A stretch of 12,342 nucleotides of DNA, taken from the NCBI GenBank assembly GCA_964003875.1, contig CAXFLH010000038.1, positions 1-12,342 on the forward strand, read 5' to 3'. This DNA comes from UBA8444 sp964003875. GTDB lineage: Bacteria > Bacteroidota > Bacteroidia > Flavobacteriales > UBA7312. A program made the translations under genes and the position numbers. The notes beneath the pieces were generated by a model, which was not told the DNA's origin, did no database searches, and saw only the letters and a program-made list of their open reading frames with translations. Below, piece by piece: positions 6,358-12,342 of the stretch (position 1 is its first letter; each line of letters starts with the position of its first letter).

Positions 6358-6379
6358 TTTTTCAGATTATTCTGAAAAA
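6358..6379. repeat. Perfect palindrome, 9-bp arms, between secG and groS
   Basis: TTTTTCAGA (6358-6366) and TCTGAAAAA (6371-6379) form a perfect inverted repeat around TTAT. The arms run T-rich to A-rich on both strands, so no U-tract follows and it is not a conventional terminator. It lies 12 nt past the secG stop and about 30 bp upstream of the sigma54-like element. A protein-binding operator or an mRNA 3'-end stem are the plausible roles. Confidence 0.6.
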
Positions 6380-6390
6380 TTGACAAATCG

Positions 6391-6726
6391 TTATTCCGCT
6401 GGAGCTTCCTGTATCGGAAGTGATGGAAGTGCTTGAGTTGGAATAGCTGTTTCGTCAAGTTGCTCTTGCATAATAGACTGGTTTTGTACTCCTCCGGAGT
6501 TGGTAGAAGAGATCGCAAAATTTGATGCTAATGAAAAAACCAATAATGCAATTGCCAAATACCAAGTTGCCTTTTCTAAAAAGTCAGCAGTTTTTTTAAC
6601 TCCCATTACTTGATTTCCACCACCAAAAGTTGCAGATAAACCACCACCTTTAGGGTTTTGAACCAATACTACTAACACTAGCAAAACGCAGGTTATTACT
6701 ATTAAAACAGAGAAAATCGTGTACAT
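6391..6726 (-). CDS. secG: Preprotein translocase subunit SecG
   Basis: Small inner-membrane subunit of the SecYEG translocon that stimulates SecA-driven export. The 111-residue product has a first transmembrane helix at about 3-22, the signature cytoplasmic loop LVQNPKGGGLSATFGGG (21-37), and a second helix at about 53-72, the standard SecG topology. The tail (73-111) is polar, rich in Gln, Pro and Glu, and somewhat longer than in E. coli-type SecG cores. The start is ATG at 6726, only 4 nt after the stop of the TPR-protein gene, so it is probably co-transcribed and translationally coupled. A probable terminator about 50 nt downstream separates it from groES. Confidence 0.95.
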   Translation of the reverse strand: MYTIFSVLIVITCVLLVLVVLVQNPKGGGLSATFGGGNQVMGVKKTADFLEKATWYLAIALLVFSLASNFAISSTNSGGVQNQSIMQEQLDETAIPTQALPSLPIQEAPAE

Positions 6727-6730
6727 AAGA

Positions 6731-7441
6731 TTATTTATTTTTAGTGATCAATTGATCGATTAATTCAATTTGGGATGCAAATAAAGAACTTTTTTGGGGA
6801 TATTTCAAGGAAAGCTGATGATATGCTACTTTTGCTTTTTCATAATGCCCTTGTTCTAAATAGACTTTTGCTAGTGTTTCTGTTACTATATCGAAGTGAA
6901 ACTCTACGCTTTCTTTGGCTTTATCACTAGCAGAATAAAATTCTTTTTTTGGCTTTCTATCTCTATTAGCAATAAAGTCTTCAATGAGATTTACTTTTTT
7001 CTGAAGTTTATTTTCACTCTCTTTGTTTCTTTGGATGGGTTTAGCTTGACTTAATTTTAACCATTCATTAAATGAATGTGTTTCTTCTTTGTCAAATTCT
7101 AAAGGTTGTCCAATGTTTAACTCCTTTTTAATTTGCGTTTTTTCACTAGAGAGATTTTTCTGAACTTCTTTTTTGTTTGACTTTGGCTCAACTTCTTTGA
7201 CTTTTTCTTCTGTCAAAAAGTAAAAAAGTCGTTTTCTATCTGTACTATATGCGGCAGTTTTCTTAAGTATCTGATTATAATGAATGTTATTTGTGTTTTG
7301 AAGACCTTTTAAATGTAATATCCTAGAAGTTGAGCAAAATGGATAGGTGTCAATCAATTCCCTGAGTATTTTGGTGTCATCAGCACCAATTTTATTGGGG
7401 TTGCTGAGCCAATTTGAATATGTTTCTTTAGGGTTTACCAA
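6731..7441 (-). CDS. Conserved Bacteroidota protein with C-terminal TPR-like motif
   Basis: A 236-residue, probably cytoplasmic protein with no signal peptide and no membrane helix. The N-terminal part (1-78: ETYSNWLSNPNKI, LIDTYPFCSTSRILHLKGL, KTAAYSTDRKRLFYFL) looks helical and resembles the start of a family I recall from Flavobacteria near SecG. The middle (79-175) is very Lys/Glu rich and probably disordered, with FNEWLKL at 124-130. The end (186-220) reads as a TPR-like helical pair, LAKVYLEQGHYEKAKVAYHQLSLKYP. TPR motifs mediate protein-protein contacts; no function can be assigned. Start choice: TTG at 7441, overlapping the lptE stop by 7 nt. No ATG occurs in this frame near the start, and an in-frame TAA lies a few codons upstream, so the unusual TTG with coupling to lptE is the best option. 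Confidence 0.8.
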   Translation of the reverse strand: MVNPKETYSNWLSNPNKIGADDTKILRELIDTYPFCSTSRILHLKGLQNTNNIHYNQILKKTAAYSTDRKRLFYFLTEEKVKEVEPKSNKKEVQKNLSSEKTQIKKELNIGQPLEFDKEETHSFNEWLKLSQAKPIQRNKESENKLQKKVNLIEDFIANRDRKPKKEFYSASDKAKESVEFHFDIVTETLAKVYLEQGHYEKAKVAYHQLSLKYPQKSSLFASQIELIDQLITKNK

Positions 7442-7938
7442 TTGGTGAATGCTTCGTTAAATATATCGTCTATTAATTGGGATACAATTTCTTCGCTTAA
7501 AGATTCTTCAACACTAGTAAAATCTTGTGAGCTCTCATAATCTGCATATCTACTAAAAGTTTTGTCGTAGTTACTTTCTTCATCTATAATATTGACGAAT
7601 TTGACTTTAACAGTTATGCTTAGTCGATTTTTAGAGGCGGTTTCATCAGCTCGTATAGCGATAGGATTAATGCTGTAGTTTGTAATTCGTCCACTAAATA
7701 TCAAATCACCATCACTATTTAGTGGTATAAGGTTTGTTTCTGATGAAAATTTATCTTTTAATGCTTCTGTTAGGGTATTGGATAATACCGGCGGTGCTAA
7801 AGAGGCTACATTTTCAAATGGATTAATACTTATACTTTTCACCTCATTGGAAATTGATGCGCCGCTAAATGAGTATATTCCGCAAGAGCTAATTCCAAAT
7901 AGTAGGCCAATTAAACAGATGTATGGTAGTCTTATCAC
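7435..7938 (-). CDS. lptE: LptE-family LPS-assembly lipoprotein
   Basis: A 167-residue lipoprotein resembling the LptE family, which plugs the LptD barrel and helps insert lipopolysaccharide in the outer membrane. It opens with a signal peptide (CLIGLLFGISSCG) with lipobox I-S-S-C and lipidated C19, followed by GIYSFSGASISNEVKSISINPFENVA, the usual start of Bacteroidota LptE-like proteins. Then come LSNTLTEALKDKFSSETNL and a beta-rich ISGRITNY-like segment (FSGRITNYSINPIAI). The C-terminus is amphipathic helix. The start is GTG at 7938 within a GTGA overlap with the stop of the upstream activator gene, and the stop overlaps the next gene by 7 nt, so translation coupling is likely on both sides. 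The family assignment rests on signal, length and pattern; a generic lipoprotein is the alternative. Confidence 0.8.
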   Translation of the reverse strand: MIRLPYICLIGLLFGISSCGIYSFSGASISNEVKSISINPFENVASLAPPVLSNTLTEALKDKFSSETNLIPLNSDGDLIFSGRITNYSINPIAIRADETASKNRLSITVKVKFVNIIDEESNYDKTFSRYADYESSQDFTSVEESLSEEIVSQLIDDIFNEAFTNW

Positions 7939-9095
7939 AACAGATACTCTTTAATTTTTCTATATAATGTGCGCTCAGATATTCCTAATTCTTCTGCGGC
8001 ATCTTTTCTTCTTCCTTGATGCCTTTGTAAAGCTTTTTCAATCAGTATTTTTTCTTGTTCTTGAAGCGTTAAAAAAGTTTCCTCTTCTTTTTCTTCAACT
8101 TCTTCTTTTATGGATATAGCTGGTTTTTCTATAAAATGGTTGATGACTTTTTCATTATCAATTTCTTGATGTTTGTCGCCCATCAATTCTTTGGTTACTC
8201 GCTTTAAATCATTTAAGTCGTTTTTCATATCAAAGAGAACTTTGTAGAGTATTTCTCTTTCTGAGATGTCATTTTCCGCTTGTTCGTCTTTGAATAAAAC
8301 GGGTGTTGTATTTTGTTTTGGGATATAATTTTTTAGCGTTTCAAAACTGATACTTCTGTCTTGTTCTACTGCTGATATCTGTTCGGCTACGTTTTTAAGT
8401 TGTCTAATATTTCCTGGCCAAGAGTAATTGTGTAACAACTCAATTGCTTCCTCTTCTAAGCGAACGGGAGGGATGTGATACCTATCAGCAAAGTCCGAAG
8501 CGAATTTTCTAAATAATAAATGTATATCTTCTATTCTTTCTCTTAAAGATGGCATTTTTATGTTGATTGTATTTAATCGATAATACAAGTCTTCTCTAAA
8601 TTTGCCTTTGTTGATGGCTTCTTCAATATTCACATTGGTAGCTGCAATGACTCTAACATCTACTTTTTTTATTTGACTTGAGCCTACTTTCATAAACTCC
8701 CCACTTTCCAATACTCTTAGTAGTCTTACTTGAGTGCTTAAGGGCAATTCGCCGACTTCATCTAAGAATATTGTACCGCCATCTGCAACTTCAAAATAAC
8801 CTTGTCTATTGTCACTTGCTCCCGTAAAAGCTCCTTTTTCGTGACCAAAAAGTTCGCTATCAATGGTGCCTTCAGGAATTGCCCCACAGTTGATAGCAAT
8901 GTATTTATTGTGTTTTCTTTGACTGTTATAGTGTATAATCTTGGGCATAGATTCCTTACCCACGCCACTTTCTCCAGTTATCAATACTGAAATGTCAGTC
9001 GGTGCTATTTGTATAGCTGTATTGATGGCTCGGTCTAATTTGTTTGAATTACCAATTATACCAAACCGTTGTTTTATGTCTTGGTGTTTAATCAT
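7935..9095 (-). CDS. Sigma54-dependent transcriptional activator (AAA+ / Fis HTH), no sensor domain
   Basis: Bacterial enhancer-binding protein that uses ATP hydrolysis to remodel RpoN-RNA polymerase. It has 386 residues. The AAA+ domain starts almost at once: Walker A GESGVGKE (41-48), the sigma54-contacting GAFTGA loop intact (88-93), Walker B GGTIFLDEVGELP (106-118, D112 E113), arginine-finger region FREDLYYRLN (166-175) and sensor II WPGNIRQLKN (226-235). A charged linker of about 75 residues follows (270-345, with an acidic EEVEEKEEE run). A Fis-type helix-turn-helix ends the protein (RKDAAEELGISERTLYRKIKEYL). There is no receiver, GAF or PAS domain before the AAA+ domain, so control must come by expression level or a partner. 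It overlaps miaB by ATGA and lptE by GTGA. Targets are unknown; the sigma54-like site before groES is one candidate. Confidence 0.95.
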   Translation of the reverse strand: MIKHQDIKQRFGIIGNSNKLDRAINTAIQIAPTDISVLITGESGVGKESMPKIIHYNSQRKHNKYIAINCGAIPEGTIDSELFGHEKGAFTGASDNRQGYFEVADGGTIFLDEVGELPLSTQVRLLRVLESGEFMKVGSSQIKKVDVRVIAATNVNIEEAINKGKFREDLYYRLNTINIKMPSLRERIEDIHLLFRKFASDFADRYHIPPVRLEEEAIELLHNYSWPGNIRQLKNVAEQISAVEQDRSISFETLKNYIPKQNTTPVLFKDEQAENDISEREILYKVLFDMKNDLNDLKRVTKELMGDKHQEIDNEKVINHFIEKPAISIKEEVEEKEEETFLTLQEQEKILIEKALQRHQGRRKDAAEELGISERTLYRKIKEYLL

Positions 9096-10540
9096 ACGAG
9101 TTTTATAGCTTTACCTTTAAGTGTTGCTGATGTACAGTCCTTAACATTTACTAAAACATAATCTCCAGCCTTGTAGCATTCTCTAGGAAATACAATGACA
9201 GTATTTTGTGAATTTCTTCCATATAATTCTTCATTAGACTTCTTAGAAACTCCTTCTACAAGTACTTTATGTGTTTTGCCAACCTGTTCTTTGTTTCTAA
9301 TAAAAGCGTGTTTCATCTGAAGATCAATAATTTCTTGCAATCTTCTTTTTTTAGTTTCGGCAGGAACATCATCAATTAACTTGCGTTGTGCTTGTGTATT
9401 TGGTCTTTCAGAATAGCTGAACATATAGCCAAAGTTATATTTAACGGCTTCCATCAGACTTAATGTATCCTCATGTTCTTCTTCTGTTTCAGTACAAAAT
9501 CCAGAAATAATATCCATTGATATTCCGCAATCTGGAATAATTCTTCTTATTGCTTCAATTCTATTCAAATACCATTCCCTAGTATAACCTCTATTCATAA
9601 GCTCAAGAATTCTACTATTTCCAGATTGAACAGGTAAGTGAATATAATTGCATATGTTCTCATACTTAGCAATAGTATGAAGGACATCATCTTGCATGTC
9701 TTTAGGATGTGAAGTAGAAAAACGAACTCTTAGACTAGGACTTACTTCAGCTACCATAGCTAAAAGTTCTGCAAAATTAGTGCTTTCATCTTGTTCTTCT
9801 TGGCTTAATTTATCAAAGTCCTTTTTTGGACCACCTCCATACCATAGGTAAGAATCTACATTTTGACCGAGTAAGGTGACTTCCTTGTAACCGTCAACTA
9901 CTAATTGTTTGCATTCATCAACAATACTTTTTGGGTCTCTACTTCTTTCTCTTCCTCTAGTAAAAGGTACAACACAGAACGAGCACATATTGTCACACCC
10001 TCTTGTGATGGAAACAAAGGCTGTAATGCCATTTCCACCAAGTCTTACAGGACTAATCTCTGCATACGTTTCTTCCTTAGAAAGAATAACATTGACCGCT
10101 TTTCTTCCATCATTAACTTCATCAATTAGATTAGGTAAATCACGATAAGCATCAGGTCCCACAACTATATCAACAAGTTTTTCTTCTTCTAAAAATTTAT
10201 CTTTAAGTCGCTCTGCCATACAGCCTAAAACACCAACTAACATTTTAGGGTTTTGTTTTTTCTTAATGGCATTATACACTTTTAGTCTGTTTCTTACGGT
10301 TTGCTCAGCTTTTTCTCTAATTGAACACGTATTTACAAATACTACATCAGCATCTTCAAGGTTCGGCGTTGTGGAAAAACCTTCCTTAGTAAGGATAGAA
10401 GCTACAATTTCACTATCAGAAAAGTTCATTTGACAGCCATAACTTTCTATGTACATCTTTTTAGCTCCTACTTTTGTTTGATTAAGTTGTAAGGCTTCGC
10501 CTTGTCTCGCAATATCTACTACCTTTTCGGTGTCTTCCAT
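9092..10540 (-). CDS. miaB: tRNA-2-methylthio-N6-isopentenyladenosine synthase MiaB
   Basis: Radical-SAM methylthiotransferase that converts i6A37 to ms2i6A37 in tRNAs reading UNN codons. The 482-residue protein has all three parts. The UPF0004 N-terminal domain carries cluster cysteines C36 (SYGCQMNFSDSE), C72 (VNTCSIREKAEQ) and C107 (GVLGCMAERLKD). The radical-SAM domain has the C182-x3-C186-x2-C189 motif in RGCDNMCSFCVVPFTRGRERS. A C-terminal TRAM domain occupies about 415-482. The MNF after C36 and the FTRGRERSR stretch favour MiaB over RimO or MtaB. The ATG at 10540 gives a short 28-residue leader before the domain. It is first in the cluster; its stop overlaps the activator start (ATGA). 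Grouping with an activator, lptE and secG looks like a conserved housekeeping arrangement rather than a pathway. Confidence 0.97.
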   Translation of the reverse strand: MEDTEKVVDIARQGEALQLNQTKVGAKKMYIESYGCQMNFSDSEIVASILTKEGFSTTPNLEDADVVFVNTCSIREKAEQTVRNRLKVYNAIKKKQNPKMLVGVLGCMAERLKDKFLEEEKLVDIVVGPDAYRDLPNLIDEVNDGRKAVNVILSKEETYAEISPVRLGGNGITAFVSITRGCDNMCSFCVVPFTRGRERSRDPKSIVDECKQLVVDGYKEVTLLGQNVDSYLWYGGGPKKDFDKLSQEEQDESTNFAELLAMVAEVSPSLRVRFSTSHPKDMQDDVLHTIAKYENICNYIHLPVQSGNSRILELMNRGYTREWYLNRIEAIRRIIPDCGISMDIISGFCTETEEEHEDTLSLMEAVKYNFGYMFSYSERPNTQAQRKLIDDVPAETKKRRLQEIIDLQMKHAFIRNKEQVGKTHKVLVEGVSKKSNEELYGRNSQNTVIVFPRECYKAGDYVLVNVKDCTSATLKGKAIKLV

Positions 10541-10565
10541 ATGATTTACTACTTAATATAGATTG

Positions 10566-10573
10566 CAAAAGTA
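10566..10573 (-). promoter_or_regulatory. Putative miaB-cluster promoter, -7 box TACTTTTG
   Basis: TACTTTTGCA on the minus strand fits TAnnTTTG plus the CA seen after several boxes here, 25 nt before the miaB ATG. The nearest TTTG (10588-10585) is 11 nt upstream and inside an imperfect palindrome, so the -33 element is not clear. It would drive miaB, the activator, lptE, the TPR gene and secG, since no other obvious promoter or terminator interrupts them. Confidence 0.5.
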
Positions 10574-10580
10574 ATAAAAA

Positions 10581-10638
10581 CTGCCAAATTGACAGAAAAA
10601 AATATTTTTTTCAATTTATTATATTATTTATAATATAA
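10581..10638. repeat. Three adjacent small palindromes in the miaB-topA intergenic region
   Basis: Within the 186-nt divergent region three dyads lie in a row. First is an imperfect 15-mer CTGCCAAATTGACAG (10581-10595, one mismatched pair around a central A). Next is A7-TA-T7 (10596-10611). Third is TTATATTAT/ATAATATAA with a 2-nt spacer (10619-10638). They lie between the two putative -7 boxes. The last two are pure A/T and could arise by composition; the first has GC pairs and may be an operator. The rest of the region (10541-10726) holds only the two promoters. Confidence 0.4.
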
Positions 10639-10661
10639 AGGCAATTTGGTGGTGTCAGTCG

Positions 10662-10694
10662 TTTGGAAAATTTAAAAAAGGTGTTCTATATTTG
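10662..10694 (+). promoter_or_regulatory. topA promoter (TTTG-N21-TATATTTG)
   Basis: TTTG (10662-10665) and TATATTTG (10687-10694, followed by CA) are 21 nt apart, within the range accepted for Bacteroidota promoters. Transcription would begin near 10701, giving a leader of about 26 nt before the topA ATG at 10727. Confidence 0.6.
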
Positions 10695-10726
10695 CACTCA
10701 TTTTAAACGAAAACAACTTATTTCTA

Positions 10727-12342
10727 ATGGCAAAAAATTTAGTTATTGTTGAGTCACCAGCAAAAGCAAAGACAATTGAAGGTTTTTTAGGTAAAGACTT
10801 TTTAGTAAAATCAAGTATAGGTCACATCAGGGATTTGCCGAAGAAGGGTGGAATGGCTATTGATATAAAAAATGGATTTGCACCTACCTATGAAGTTTCT
10901 GCTGACAAGAAAAAAGTTGTTGATGAATTAAGTAAACTTGCTAAAAAATCGGAAACTGTATGGCTCGCAACGGATGAGGACCGCGAAGGAGAGGCCATCG
11001 CTTGGCATTTGCAAGAAGCGTTAAAATTAAAGGAAGAAAAAACCAAACGTATTGTTTTTAATGAAATTACAAAATCAGCAATAACAAAAGCCGTAGACAA
11101 CCCAAGAGAGATTGATATTAATTTGGTGAATGCTCAACAAGCTAGGCGAGTTCTTGACCGATTAGTAGGCTTTGAATTATCTCCTGTTTTATGGAAAAAA
11201 GTCAAATATGGACTTTCTGCTGGGCGTGTTCAATCTGTCTCTGTGAGATTGATTGTTGAGCGTGAAAAAGAAATAACCAATTTTGTAAGTGAATCAACTT
11301 ATAAAGTTTCAGCCTATTTTTTAAATGCTGACCAAAAAGTTTTTAAAGCAGATTTACCTAAACGTTTTAAATCAAAAGAAGAAGCAGTTTCATTTTTGGA
11401 GGCTTGTTCTAATTCTACCTTTACGATTTCTTCACTGACTAAAAAACCAGCGAAAAAATCCCCAACAGCTCCATTTACTACATCTACCCTTCAACAAGAA
11501 GCGTCTAGAAAGTTAGGCTTTACTGTTGGTCAAACGATGAGTGTAGCTCAAAAACTTTACGAGTCAGGTAAAATTACTTACATGCGTACAGATAGTATGA
11601 ATCTATCTGAAGATGCAATTAAGTCTGCGTGTGGTTTCATAGAGTCAAATTATGGAAGCGAATATTTCAAGAGCAGAAAATTTGCTGCTAAATCCAAAGG
11701 AGCTCAAGAGGCTCACGAAGCAATTAGGCCTACTAATTTATCTAATGCTATGGTTGATGGCGAACGTAATCATCAAAGGTTGTATGAACTTATTTGGAAG
11801 AGAACTATAGCTTCGCAAATGGCAGATGCTCAATTGGAAAGAACTACTGCTGAAATCACAGTTTCTAATTCCTCAAATCACTTTGTAGCCAAAGGTGAAA
11901 TGATAAAGTTTGATGGTTTTCTCAAGGTATATATGGAAAGTACAGACGATGAGGATTCTGAAGAACAAGACGGTATGTTACCTAAATTAAATGAAGGTGA
12001 AGTCGTATTTTATAGAGAAATAAATGCTGTTGAACGATTTAGTAAGCCTAAGCCTAGATTTACTGAGGCTAGTTTGGTTAAGCGATTGGAAGAGCTTGGG
12101 ATTGGCCGGCCATCTACTTATGCTTCAACAATTACAACCATTCAAAACAGAGGCTATGTAGAAAAAGGACAAAGCGAAGGAATTTTAAAGCCATATATTA
12201 GCCTTAGGCTGAAAGATCAAGCTATTACAGAAGAACAAAAATCTGAAAAAACAGGTTCAGATAAATCTAAATTGAAACCTAGAGATATTGGAATTGTGGT
12301 TACTGAATTTTTAGAAACTAACTTTTCAGATGTTATGGATTA
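10727..12342 (+). CDS. topA: DNA topoisomerase I (type IA), 3' end cut by window edge
   Basis: Type IA topoisomerase that relaxes negative supercoils through a 5'-phosphotyrosine intermediate. The 538 codons present are open to the right edge. The Toprim domain shows VIVESPAKAKTI with the metal/catalytic E9, and the acidic triad region LATDEDREGEAIAWHL with D83 and D85. The active-site tyrosine is Y285 in GKITYMRTDSM, with R287 next to it. Other family blocks are NAQQARRVLDRLVGFELSPVLW, GLSAGRVQSVSVRLIVERE, AHEAIRPTN and FTEASLVKRLEELGIGRPSTYA. The C-terminal zinc-finger or Lys-rich domains of a full ~800-residue protein fall outside the window. The ATG at 10727 begins MAKNLVIVE, the usual N-terminus. 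It diverges from miaB and has its own promoter. Confidence 0.97.
   Translation, partial: MAKNLVIVESPAKAKTIEGFLGKDFLVKSSIGHIRDLPKKGGMAIDIKNGFAPTYEVSADKKKVVDELSKLAKKSETVWLATDEDREGEAIAWHLQEALKLKEEKTKRIVFNEITKSAITKAVDNPREIDINLVNAQQARRVLDRLVGFELSPVLWKKVKYGLSAGRVQSVSVRLIVEREKEITNFVSESTYKVSAYFLNADQKVFKADLPKRFKSKEEAVSFLEACSNSTFTISSLTKKPAKKSPTAPFTTSTLQQEASRKLGFTVGQTMSVAQKLYESGKITYMRTDSMNLSEDAIKSACGFIESNYGSEYFKSRKFAAKSKGAQEAHEAIRPTNLSNAMVDGERNHQRLYELIWKRTIASQMADAQLERTTAEITVSNSSNHFVAKGEMIKFDGFLKVYMESTDDEDSEEQDGMLPKLNEGEVVFYREINAVERFSKPKPRFTEASLVKRLEELGIGRPSTYASTITTIQNRGYVEKGQSEGILKPYISLRLKDQAITEEQKSEKTGSDKSKLKPRDIGIVVTEFLETNFSDVMD

Noticed and set aside
6274..6390. CIRCE (HrcA) operator upstream of groES
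   Set aside because: No TTAGCACTC-N9-GAGTGCTAA or close variant is present on either strand.
10569..10590. TGGCAG ... TTGCA upstream of miaB as a sigma54 promoter
   Set aside because: The two blocks are 12 nt apart instead of 5, far from the fixed GG-N10-GC spacing; the TAnnTTTG box explains the TTGCA part.
1..12342. CRISPR arrays, tRNA/rRNA genes, insertion sequences, prophage or defence genes
   Set aside because: No direct-repeat arrays, cloverleaf-like stretches, transposase motifs or terminal inverted repeats were seen; coding density is high with ordinary housekeeping genes.

Overview
The window is an AT-rich stretch of chromosome from a member of the Bacteroidota, most likely Flavobacteriales or a close marine relative. 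Three things point there. Most gene starts are preceded by the Bacteroidota-type -7 box TAnnTTTG and lack a clear Shine-Dalgarno sequence. The gene set includes Bacteroidota-style variants: an L21 with a long Lys/Ala tail, a CtaA/COX15 with Asn where a heme-ligand His is usual, and a CxxxC heavy-metal lipoprotein. The order miaB - sigma54 activator - lptE - TPR protein - secG is, from memory, also typical of that group. All calls come from reading the sequence; no database search was run.

Layout. Positions 1-969 (minus): the first 323 codons of serS, running off the left edge. 1068-1882 (minus): ribosomal operon rplU-rpmA with its own promoter and terminator. 1960-2829 (minus): an EamA/DMT-type membrane transporter. 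2890-4284 (plus): a small heavy-metal-associated lipoprotein followed 3 nt later by a heme A synthase-family gene (ctaA). A bidirectional terminator separates this pair from the convergent groES-groEL operon (4361-6273, minus). Upstream of groES lies the tightly packed minus-strand cluster secG - TPR protein - lptE - sigma54-type AAA+ activator - miaB (6391-10540), with overlaps or a 4-nt gap between neighbours. Finally topA (10727 to the right edge, plus) diverges from miaB across a 186-nt region rich in small palindromes.

How the genes work together. Nearly everything is housekeeping: translation (SerRS, L21, L27, MiaB), protein folding and export (GroES/GroEL, SecG), outer-membrane biogenesis (LptE), respiration (CtaA, perhaps metal delivery by the lipoprotein) and DNA topology (TopA). 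No mobile element, CRISPR array, tRNA, rRNA or defence system is visible. No gene-free stretch exceeds 300 bases.

The most interesting region is the 117 bp between secG and groES. It holds a terminator-like hairpin whose 3' half reads as a near-consensus sigma54 -24/-12 element, and a 9-bp-arm palindrome upstream of it. It has no exact TAnnTTTG box and no CIRCE element. A sigma54 activator without a sensory domain is encoded about 1.5 kb away in the adjacent cluster. Whether that activator controls groESL is a testable inference, not a demonstrated system.
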